A DNA stretch of 64,000 nucleotides from Hydractinia symbiolongicarpus (taxonomy: Eukaryota > Cnidaria > Hydrozoa > Anthoathecata > Hydractiniidae): the NCBI RefSeq assembly GCF_029227915.1, contig NC_079884.1, positions 2,172,001-2,236,000 on the forward strand, written 5' to 3'. Below are positions 49,371 to 60,900 of the stretch, piece after piece. The translations under genes and the position numbers were made by a program. A model generated the notes under the pieces. That model was not told the DNA's origin. It did no database searches and was given only the letters and a program-made list of their open reading frames with translations. Each line of letters starts with the position of its first letter. Positions within the stretch are counted from its first letter, which is position 1.

Positions 49371-52309
49371 AAGTCGTTTCTTAGTGTGGGACCAATCCTG
49401 GCCGTTAGTACGCGCAGAAAAAATGGAGACATTCTCAAAAACTACATTTCATTGATTTCTTGGCGGTGTCAATCCGTTTGAGTTACAATGGTTGCGTCAC
49501 ATATTCGTACCAACATGTATTTAGTGACATTTTTCCGATATTACTAAGTTATATCGCTTTTAACAGTGAAATCATTAACTGTGGGACTTAATTGATCTAA
49601 CTTTGGACTATGACCTCATAAATGTGATAAGTGAGCCAAATGGACTCCAAGAAATAACATTCTTCTTAATTTGACATGATTGTTGGAACTCAGTGATTAC
49701 ACTGGGCGCTGTGGTAGCGCTTCATTTAATAATTTAGATAAATAAGTCATTTTTTACTGTGGGACCAATCCTAGCCGTTCACGCGCGCTGAAGAAATAGA
49801 GACAGTTTCAAAAACTCCATTTCATTGACTTTCTAACGGTGTCAATCCGTTTGAGTTACAACGGTTGCGTCACACATTCGCACCAACATGTACTTAGTTA
49901 TTTTTTTCCGATATTACTAAGTTGTATCGCTTTTAACAGTGAAACGATTGAATGTGGGATTTATTTGAACTGATTCTGGACTGTGACCTTATAAATGTGA
50001 TGAATTAGCCAATTGGACTCCAAGGAATAACATTCTTTTTAATATGACATGATTGCTGGAATTCAGCGATTACACTAGACTCTGTGGTAGCGCTTTATTT
50101 AAAAATTTAGATAAATAAGTCTTTTCTTAGTGTGGGACCAATCCTGGCCGTTAGCACGCGCCAAAGAAATAGAGACATTCTCAAAAACTACATTTCATTG
50201 ATTTCTTGGCGGTATCAATCCGTTTGAGTTACAACGGTTGCGTCACATATTCGTACCAACATGTGTTTAGTGACATTTTTCAGATATTACTAAGTTATAT
50301 CGCTTTTAACAGTGAAATGATTGACTGTGGGATTTAATTGACCTGATTTTTGACTTTGATCTAATAAATGTGATAAATGCGACAATTGGACTCCAGGAAA
50401 TAACATTCTTCTTAACTCGACGTGATTGTCGAACTCAGCGATTACACTGGACCCTGTGGTAGCGCTTCATTTAAAAATTTAGATAAATAAGTCGTTTCTT
50501 AGTGTGGGACCAATCCTGGCCGTTAGTACGCGCAGAAAAAATGGAGACATTCTCAAAAACTACATTTCATTGATTTCTTGGCGGTGTCAATCCGTTTGAG
50601 TTACAATGGTTGCGTCACATATTCGTACCAACATGTATTTAGTGACATTTTTCCGATATTACTAAGTTATATCGCTTTTAACAGTGAAATCATTAACTGT
50701 GGGACTTAATTGATCTAACTTTGGACTATGACCTCATAAATGTGATAAGTGAGCCAAATGGACTCCAAGAAATAACATTCTTCTTAATTTGACATGATTG
50801 TTGGAACTCAGTGATTACACTGGGCGCTGTGGTAGCGCTTCATTTAATAATTTAGATAAATAAGTCATTTTTTACTGTGGGACCAATCCTAGCCGTTCCC
50901 GCGCGCTGAAGAAATAGAGACAGTTTCAAAAACTCCATTTCATTGACTTTCTAACGGTGTCAATCCGTTTGAGTTACAACGGTTGCGTCACACATTCGCA
51001 CCAACATGTACTTAGTTATTTTTTTCCGATATTACTAAGTTGTATCGCTTTTAACAGTGAAACGATTGAATGTGGGATTTATTTGAACTGATTCTGGACT
51101 GTGACCTTATAAATGTGATGAATTAGCCAATTGGACTCCAAGGAATAACATTCTTTTTTATATGACATGATTGCTGGAATTCAGCGATTACACTAGACTC
51201 TGTGGTAGCGCTTTATTTAAAAATTTAGATAAATAAGTCTTTTCTTAGTGTGGGACCAATCCTGGCCGTTAGCACGCGCCAAAGAAATAGAGACATTCTC
51301 AAAAACTACATTTCATTGATTTCTTGGCGGTATCAATCCGTTTGAGTTACAACGGTTGCGTCACATATTCGTACCAACATGTGTTTAGTGACATTTTTCA
51401 GATATTACTAAGTTATATCGCTTTTAACAGTGAAATGATTGACTGTGGGATTAATTGATCTAACTTTAGACTGTGACTTATAAATGTGATAAGTGAGCCA
51501 ACTGGACTCCAAGAAATAACATTCTTCTTAATTTGACAGGATTGTTGGAACTCAGCGATTACACATGGCGCTGTGGTAGCGCTTTATTTAAAAATTTAGA
51601 TAAATAAGTTTTTTGTTACGGTGGTACCAATCCTAGCTGTTACCGCGCGCTGAGCAAATAGCGACAGTTTTAAAAACCACATTTCCTTAACTTTCTAACG
51701 GTGTCAGTCCGTTTGAGTTACAACGGTTGGGTCACATATTCGTACCAACATGTATTTAGCGATATTTTTCTGATATTACCATGTTGCATCGATTTTAACA
51801 GTAAAACGATTGACTGTGGGACTTAATTGAACTGATTTTTGACTTTGATCTGATAAATGTGATAAATAAGACAATTGGACTCCAAGAAATAACATTCTTC
51901 TTAACTCGACATGATTTTCGTAACTCAGCGATTACTCTGGACCCTGTGGTAACGCTTCATTTTAATATTTAGTTAAATAAGTCTTTTTTTACTGTGGCAC
52001 CAATCCCAGCCGTCACCGCGCACTGAAAAAATAGCGACAGTTTCAAAAACCACATTTCCTTGACTTTCTAACGGTGTCAGTCCGTTTGAGTTACAACGGT
52101 TGAGTCACATACACGTACCAACATGTATTTAGCGATATTTTTCAGATATTACCAGGTTGCATCGATTTTAACAGTAAAACGATTGACTGTGGGACTTAAT
52201 TGAACTGATTTTTGACTTTGATCTGATAAATGTGATAAATAAGACAATTGGACTCCAAGAGATAACATTCTTCTTAACTCGACATGATTGTCGGTACTCA
52301 GCGATTACA

Positions 52310-52342
52310 CTGGACCCTGTGTACACTGGACCCCGGACCAAC
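52310..52342. other. Deletion junction J, copy 5
   Basis: Same junction with one change ('ggaccccgg' for 'ggaccctgg'), in unit 51979-52568. Confidence 0.92.
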
Positions 52343-53644
52343 ATGTATTTAGCGATATTCTGATATTACCAGGTTGTATCGATTTTAACAGTAAAGAGTT
52401 TGACTGTGGGACTTTATTGAACTGACTTTTGAATTTGATCTGATAAATGTGATAAATGAGACAATTGGACTCCAAGAAATAACATTCTTCTTAACTCGAC
52501 ATGATTGTCGGAACTCAGCGATTACACTGGACCCTGTGTTAGCGTTTCATTTAAGAATTTAGATAAATAAGTCTTTTCTTAGAGTGGGACCAATCCTGGC
52601 CGTTAGCGCGCGCCGAAGAAATAGAGATATTCTCAAAAACTACATTTCATTGATTTCTTGGCGGTATCAATCCGTTTGAGTTACAACGGTTGCGTCACAT
52701 ATTCGTACCAACATGTGTTTAGAGACATTTTCCCGATATTACTAAGTTATATCGCTTTTAACAGTGAAATGATTGACTGTGGGACTTAATTGAACTGATT
52801 TTTGACTTTGATCTAATAAATGTGATAAATGCGACAATTGGACTCCAGGAAATAACATTCTTCTTAACTCGACATGATTGTCGAACTCAGCGATTACACT
52901 GGACCCTGTGGTAGCGCTTCATTTAAAAATTTACATAAATAAGTCGTTTCTTAGTGTGGGACCAATCCTGGCCGTTAGTACGCGCAGAAAAAATGGAGAC
53001 ATTCTCAAAAACTACATTTCATTGATTTCTTGGCGGTGTCAATCCGTTTGAGTTACAATGGTTGCGTCACATATTCGTACCAACATGTATTTAGTGACAT
53101 TTTTCCGATATTACTAAGTTATATCGCTTTTAACAGTGAAATCATTAACTGTGGGACTTAATTGATCTAACTTTGGACTATGACCTCATAAATGTGATAA
53201 GTGAGCCAAATGGACTCCAAGAAATAACATTCTTCTTAATTTGACATGATTGTTGGAACTCAGTGATTACACTGGGCGCTGTGGTAGCGCTTCATTTAAT
53301 AATTTAGATAAATAAGTCATTTTTTACTGTGGGACCAATACTAGCCGTTACCGCGCGCTGAAGAAATAGAGACAGTTTCAAAAACTCCATTTCATTGACT
53401 TTCTAACGGTGTCAATCCGTTTGAGTTACAACGGTTGCGTCACACATTCGCACCAACATGTACTTAGTTATTTTTTTCCGATATTACTAAGTTGTATCGC
53501 TTTTAACAGTGAAACGATTGCATGTGGGACTTACTTGAACTGATTTTTGACTTTGATCTGATAAATGTGATAAATAAGACAATTGGACTCCAAGAGATAA
53601 CAATCTTCTTAACTCGACATGATTGTCGGTACTCAGCGATTACA

Positions 53645-53677
53645 CTGGACCCTGTGTACACTGGACCCTGGACCAAC
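53645..53677. other. Deletion junction J, copy 6
   Basis: Same junction, here behind a b-type head (53314). This is the third head type (e, d, b) found in front of J. Confidence 0.92.
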
Positions 53678-55389
53678 ATGTATTTAGCGATATTCTGATA
53701 TTACCAGGTTGTATCGATTTTAACAGTAAAAAGTTTGACTGTGGGACTTTATTGAACTGACTTTTGAATTTGATCTGATAAATGTGATAAATGAGACAAT
53801 TGGACTCCAAGAAATAACATTCTTCTTAACTCGACATGATTGTCGGAACTCAGCGATTACACTGGACCCTGTGTTAGCGTTTCATTTAAGAATTTAGATA
53901 AATAAGTCTTTTCTTAGAGTGGGACCAATCCTGGCCGCTAGCGCGCGCCGAAGAAATAGAGACATTCTCAAAAACTACATTTCATTGATTTCTTGGCGGT
54001 ATCAATCCGTTTGAGTTACAACGGTTGCATCACATATTCGTACCAACATGTGTTTAGAGACATTTTCCCGATATTACTAAGTTATATCGCTTTTAACAGT
54101 GAAATGATTGACTGTGGGACTTAATTGAACTGATTTTTGACTTTGATCTGATAAATGTTATAAATAAGACAATTGGACTCCAAGAAATAACACTCTTCTT
54201 AACTCGACATGATTTTTGGAACTCAGCGATTACTCTGGACCCTGTGGTAGCGTTTCATTTAAATATTTAGTTAAATAAGTCTTTTTTTACTGTGGGACCA
54301 ATCCTAGCCGTTACCGCGCGCTGAAGAAATAGCGACAGTTTCAAAAACCACATTTCCTTGACTTTCTAACGGTGTCAGTCCGTTTGAGTTACAACGGTTG
54401 AGTCACATACACGTACCAACATGTATTTAGCGATATATTTCTGATATTACCAGGTTGCATCGATTTTAACAGTAAAACGATTGACTGTGGGACTTAATTG
54501 TACTGATTTTTGACTTTGATCTGATAAATGTGATAAATAAGACAATTGGAGTCCAAGAAATAACATTCTTCTTAACTCGACATGATTTTCGGAACTCAGC
54601 GATTACTCTGGACCCTGTGGTAGCGCTTCATTTAAATATTTAGTTAAATAAGTCTTTTTTTACTGTGGGACCAATCCTAGCCGTTACCGCGCGCTGAAGA
54701 AATAGCAACAGTTTCAAAAACCACATTTCCTTGACTTTCTAACGGTGTCAGTCCGTTTGAGTTACAACAGTTGAGTCACATACACCTACCAACATGTATT
54801 TAGCGATATTCTGATATTACCAGGTTGCATCGATTTTAACAGTGAAATCATTGACTGTAGGACTTAATTGATCTAACTTTGGACTATGACCCCAAAAATG
54901 TGATAAGTGAGCCAACTGGACTCCAAGAAATAACATTCTTTTTAATATGACATGATTGCTGGAATTCAGCGATTACACTAACCTCTGTTGTAGCGCTTTA
55001 TTTAAAAATTTAGTTAAATAAGTCTTTTTTTACTGTGGGACCAATCCTAGCCGTTACCGCGCGCTGAAGAAATAGCAACAGTTTCAAAAACCACATTTCC
55101 TTGACTTTCTAACGGTGTCAGTCCGTTTGAGTTACAACGGTTGAGTCACATACACCTACCAACATGTATTTAGCGATATTCTGATATTACCAGGTTGCAT
55201 CGATTTTAACAGTGAAATCATTGACTGTGGGACTTAATTGATCTAACTTTGGACTATGACCTCATAAATGTGATAAGTGAGCCAACTGGACTCCAAGAAA
55301 TAACATCCTTTTTAATATGACATGATTGCTTGAACTCAGCGATTACTCTGGACCCTGTGGTAGCGCTTCATTAAAATATTTAGTTAAAT

Positions 55390-55573
55390 AAGTCTTTTTT
55401 TACTGTGGGACCAATCCTAGCCGTTACTGCTTTTTGACTTTGATCTGATAAATGTGATAAGTCAGACAATTGGACTACAAGAAGTAACATTCTTCTTAAC
55501 TGGACATGTTCGTCGGAACTCAGCGATTACACTGGACCCTGTGGTAGCGCTTCAATTAAAAATTTAGATAAAT
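55390..55573. repeat. Half-length monomer h, copy 5 (184 bp)
   Basis: Same internal deletion, junction near 55427. It directly follows a 370-bp HOR-B monomer (55020) instead of a g monomer, and so marks the join between the two block types. Confidence 0.92.
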
Positions 55574-56683
55574 AAGTCATTTTTACTGTGACACAAATCC
55601 TAGCCGTTAGTGCGCGCTGAAGAAATAGAGACAGTTTCAAAAACTCCATTTCATTGACTTTCTAAAAGCATCAGTCTGTTTGAGTGACAACGGTTCCGTC
55701 ACATAGTCGTACCAACATTTACTTAGCGATATTTTTCTGATATTACTAGGTTGCATTGCTTTTAATAGTGAAACGATTGACTGTGGGACTTAATTGAACT
55801 GATTTTTCACTTTGATCTGATAAATGTGATAAAAAAGACATTGGGACTACAAGAAATAACATTCTTCTTAACTCGACATGATTTTCGGAGTCGATCGATT
55901 ACACTGGACCCTGTGGTAGCGCTTTATTTAAAAATTTAGATAAATAAGGGTTTTCTTAGTGTGGGACCAATCCTGGCCGTTAGCACGCGCCAAAGAAATA
56001 GAGACATTCTCAAAAACTACATTTCATTGATTTCTTGGCGGTATCAATCCGTTTGAGTTACAACGGTTGCGTCACATATTCGTACCAACATGTGTTTAGT
56101 GACATTTTTCAGATATTACTAAGTTATATCGCTTTTAACAGTGAACTGATTGACTGTGGGATTAATTGATCTAACTTTGGACTGTGACCTTATAAATGTG
56201 ATTAGTGAGCCAACTGGACTCCAAGAAATAACATTCTTCTTAATTTGACATGATTGTTGGAACTCAGCGATTACACATGGCGCTGTGGTAGCGTTTCCAT
56301 TAAAAATTTAGAAAAATAAGTCATTTTTTACTGTGGGACCAATCCTACCGCGCGCTGAAGATATAGCGACAGTTTCAAAAACCACATTTCCTTGACTTTC
56401 TAACGGTGTCAGTCCGTTTGAGTTACAACGGTTAGGTCACATATTCGTACCAACATGTATTTGGCGACATTTTTCCGATATTACTAAGTTATATCGCTTT
56501 TAGCAGTGAATCGATTGACTGTGGGACTTCATTGAACTGATTTTTGACTTTGATCTGATAAATGTTATAAATAAGACAATTGGACTCCAAGAAATAACAT
56601 TCTTCTTAACTCGACATGATTTTTGGAACTCAGCGATTACTCTGGACCCTGTGGTAGCGCTTCATTCAAATATTTAGTTAAAT

Positions 56684-56867
56684 AAGTCTTTTTTTACTGT
56701 GGGACCAATCCTAGCCGTCACTGCTTTTTGACTTTGATCTGATAAATGTGATAAGTCAGACAATTGGACTACAAGAAGTAACATTCTTCTTAACTGGACA
56801 TGTTCGTCGGAGCTCAGCGATTACACTGGACCCTGTGGTAGCGCTTCAATTAAAAATTTAGATAAAT
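56684..56867. repeat. Half-length monomer h, copy 6 (184 bp)
   Basis: Same internal deletion, junction near 56721, with 'ccgtcactgc' for 'ccgttactgc'. Confidence 0.92.
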
Positions 56868-57981
56868 AAGTCATTTTTACTGTGACACAAATCCTAGCCG
56901 TTAGTGCGCGCTGAAGAAATAGAGACAGTTTGAAAAACTCCATTTCATTGACTTTCTAACGGTATCAGTCCGTTTCAGTTACAACGGTTCCGTCACATAT
57001 TCGTACCATGATGTACTTAACGATATTTTTCCGATATTACCAGGTTGCATTTTTTTACCAGCAAAACGATTTACTGTGGGACTTAATTGAACTGATTTTT
57101 GACTTTGATTTGATAAATGTGATAAACGGGACAATTGGACTCCAAGAAATAACATTCTTCTTAACTTGGCATGATTGTCGGAACTCAGCGATTACACTGG
57201 ACCTTGTGGTAGCGCTTCATTTAAACATTTAGATAAATAAGTCATTTTTAATGTGGCACCAATCCTAGCCGTTATCGCGCGCTGAAGAAATACAGACATT
57301 TTCAAAAACTTCATTTCATTGACTTTCTAACGGTGGCAATCCGTTTGAGTTACAACAGTTGCGTCACACATTCCTACCAACATGTATTTAGTGATTTCTT
57401 TCCGATATTATTAAGTTGTATCGCTTTTAACAGTGAAACGATTGAATGTGGGACTTAATTGAACTGATTTTTCACTTTGATCTGATAAATGTGATAAAAA
57501 AGACATTGGGACTCCAAGAAATAACATTCTTCTTAACTCGACATGATTGTCGGAGTTGAGCGATTACACTGGACCTTGTGTTAGCGCTTCATTTAAAAAT
57601 TTAGATAAATAAGTCATTTTTACTGTGGGACATATCCTAGCCGTAACCGCGCGCTGAAGAAATAGAGACAGTTTGAAAAACTCCATTTCATTGACTTTCT
57701 AACGGTATCAGTCCGTTTCAGTTACAACGGTTCCGTCACATATTCGTACCATCATGCACTTAATGATGTTTTTCCGGTGTTACCAGGTTGCATCGCTTTT
57801 AACAGTGAAGCGATTGAATGTGAAAATAATTGAAATGATTCTGGAATGTGACCTTATAAATGTGATAAATGAGCCAATTGGACTATAAGGAATAACATTC
57901 TTCTTAACATGAAATGATTGCTGGAATTCAGCGATTACACTAGGATCTGTGGTAGCGCTTTATTTAAAAATTTAGATAAAT

Positions 57982-60900
57982 AAGTCTTTTTTTACTGTGG
58001 GACCAATCCTTGCCGCTAGCACGCGCCGAAAAAATAGAGCAATTCTCAAAAACTACATCTCATTGATTTCTTGGCGGTATCAATCCGCTTGAGTTGCAAC
58101 GGTGGCCTCACATATTCGTACCAACATGTATTTAGTGACATTTTTCCGATATTGGTAACTTATATCGCTTTTAACACAGAAATGATTGACCGTGGGACTA
58201 CTTGAACTGATTTTGGACTTTGACTTTATGAATGTGATAAATGAGACAAATGAACTCCAAGAAATAACATTCTTCTTAATTTGACATGATTTCTTGAACT
58301 CAGCAGTTACACTGGGTGCTGTGACAGCGCTTTATTTAAAAATTTAGATAAAAAAGTCATTTTTGTACTGTGGCACCAATCCTAGCCGTTACCGCGCGTT
58401 GAAGAAATAGAGACAGTTTCAAAAACTCCATTAAATTGATTTTCTAACGCTATCAGTCCGTTTTAATTACAACGGTTCCGTTACATATTCGTACCATCAT
58501 GTACTTAACGATATTTTTCCGATATTACCAGGTTGCATTCTTTTAACAGCAAAACGATTTACTGTGGGACTTAATTGAACTGATTTTTGACTTTGATTTG
58601 ATAAATGTGATAAACGGGACAATTGGACTCCAAGAAATAACATTCTTCTTAACTCGACATGATTGTCGGAACTTAGCGATTACACTGGACCTTGTGGTAG
58701 CGCTTCATTTAAACATTTAGATAAATAAGTCATTTTTAATGTGGCACCAATCCTAGCCGTTATCGCGCGCTGAAGAAATACAGACATTTTCAAAAACTTC
58801 ATTTCATTGACTTTCTAACGGTGGCAATCCGTTTGAGTTACAACAGTTGCGTCACACATTCTTACCAACATGTATTTAGTGATTTCTTTCCGATATTATT
58901 AAGTTGTATCGCTTTTAACAGTGAAACGATTGAATGTGGGACTTAATTGAACTGATTTTTGACTTTGATCTGATAAATGTGATAAATGACCAATTGGACT
59001 CCAAGGAATAACATTCTTCTTATTATGACATGATTGCTGGAATTCAGCGATTACACTAGCCTCTGTGGTAGCGCTTTATTTAAAAATTTAGATAAATAAG
59101 TCTTTTTTTACTGTGGGACCAATCCTAGCCGTTACCGCGCGCTGAGGAAATAGCGACAGTTTCAAAAACCACATTTCCTTGACTTTCTAACGGTGTCAGT
59201 CCGTTTCAATTACAACGGTTCCGTCACATATTCGTACCAACATGTATTTAGTGACATTTTTCCGATATTACTAAGTTATATCGCTTTTAACAGTGAAATG
59301 ATTGACTGTGGGACTTAATTGATCTAACTTTGAACTGTGACCTTATAAATGTGATAAGTGAGTCAACTGGACTGCAAGAAATAACATTCTTCTTAATTTG
59401 ACATGATTGTTGGAATTCAGCGATTACACTAGGCTCTGTGGTAGCGCTTTATTTAAAAATTTAGATAAATAAGTCAATTTTTACTGTGGGACCAATCGTA
59501 GCCGTTAGGACGCGCTGAAGAAGTAGAGACAGTTTCAAAAATTACACTTCAATGAATTTCTAACAGTATCAGTCTGTTTGAGTGACAACGGTTCCGTCAC
59601 AAACTCGTACCAAACATTTACCTAGCGATACGTTTCTGATATTACTAGGTTGCATTGCTTTTAACAGTGAAACGATTGACTGTGGAACTTAACATAACTG
59701 ATTTTGGACTTTTTCTTTATGAATGAAATAAATGAGACAATTGAACTCCAAGAAATAACATTCTTCTTAATTTGACATGGTTGCTTGAACTCAGCAGTTA
59801 CACTGGGCGCTGTGGCAGCGCTTTACTTGAAAATTTAGATAAATAAGTCATTTTTACTGTGGGACAAATCCTAACCGTTAGTGCACGCTGAGGAAATAGC
59901 GACAGTTTCAAAAACCACATTTCCTTGACTTTCTAACGGTGGCAGTCCGTTTGAGTTACAACGGTTGGGTCACATATTTGTACCAACATGTATTTAGCGA
60001 TATTTTTCTGATATCACCAGATTGCATCGATTTTAACAGTAAAACGATTGACTGTGGGATTTAATTGAACTGCTTTTTGACTTTGATCTGACAAATGTGA
60101 TAAGTCAGACAATTGGACTCCAAGAAGTAACATTCTTCTTAACTCGACATGTTTGTCGGAACTCAGCGGGTACATTGGCCCCTATGATAGCGCTTCAATT
60201 AAAAATTTAGATAAATAAGTCATTTTCACTGTGGGACAAATCCTAACCGTTAGTGCGCGCTGAGGAAATAGCGACAGTTTCAAAAACCACATTTCCTTGA
60301 CTTTCTAACGGTGGCAGTCCGTTTGAGTTACAACGGTTGCGTCACACATTCGTACCAACATGTATTTAGCGATATTTTTCTGATATTACCAGGTTGCATC
60401 GATTTTAACAGTAAAACGATTGACTGTGGGATTTAATTGAACTGATTTTTGACTTTGATCTGTTAAATGTGATAAATGAGACAGAAGCACTCCAAGAAAT
60501 AACAATCTTCTTAACTCGACATGATTGTCGGAACTCAGCGATTACACTGGACCCTGTGGTGACGCTTCATTTAAAAATTTAGATAAATAAGTCTTTCCTT
60601 AGTGTGGGACCAATCTTGGCCGTTAGCACGCGCCGAAAAAATAAAGACATTCTCAAAAACTACATTTTATTGATTTCTTGGCGGTATTAATCCGTTTGAG
60701 TTACAATGGTTGCGTCACATATTCGTACCAACCTGTATTTAGTGACATTTTTCCGATATTACTTAGTTGTATCGCTTTTAACAGTGAAACGATTGAATGT
60801 GGGACTTAATTGAACTGATTCTGGACTGTGACCTTATAAATGTGATAAATGTGACAATTGAACTCCAAGAGGTAATATTCTTCTTAACTCGACATGTTTG

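Larger units (their letters stand above)
49371..55389. repeat. HOR-B block, second copy
   Basis: Starts: 49371 a, 49744 b, 50117 c with altered second half, 50489 a, 50862 b, 51235 c, 51606 d, 51979 e with J (590 bp), 52569 f, 52941 a, 53314 b with J (590 bp), 53904 f, 54277 (373 bp), 54650 (370 bp), 55020 (370 bp). Local variants match particular members of the first block: 'tttcgtaactcag' near 51917 matches the one near 34555, and 'ggccgctagcgcgcgcc' near 53933 matches the one near 41260. It therefore arose by duplication of block segments. Confidence 0.87.
55390..57981. repeat. HOR-C block, second copy
   Basis: Starts: 55390 h (184), 55574 i (372), 55946 j (372), 56318 g (366), 56684 h (184), 56868 i' (371), 57239 m (372), 57611 l (371). 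The start positions from 55390 to 57611 equal those from 46410 to 48631 plus 8980 without exception, so this is a direct duplicate of that segment. After the head of 57611 the sequence follows the l monomer at 45301 instead. Confidence 0.9.

Noticed and set aside
57008-57232. 74-codon open frame on the plus strand
   Set aside because: Satellite sequence only. The sister segment at offset 8980 (48028 onward) is not under any visible coding constraint.
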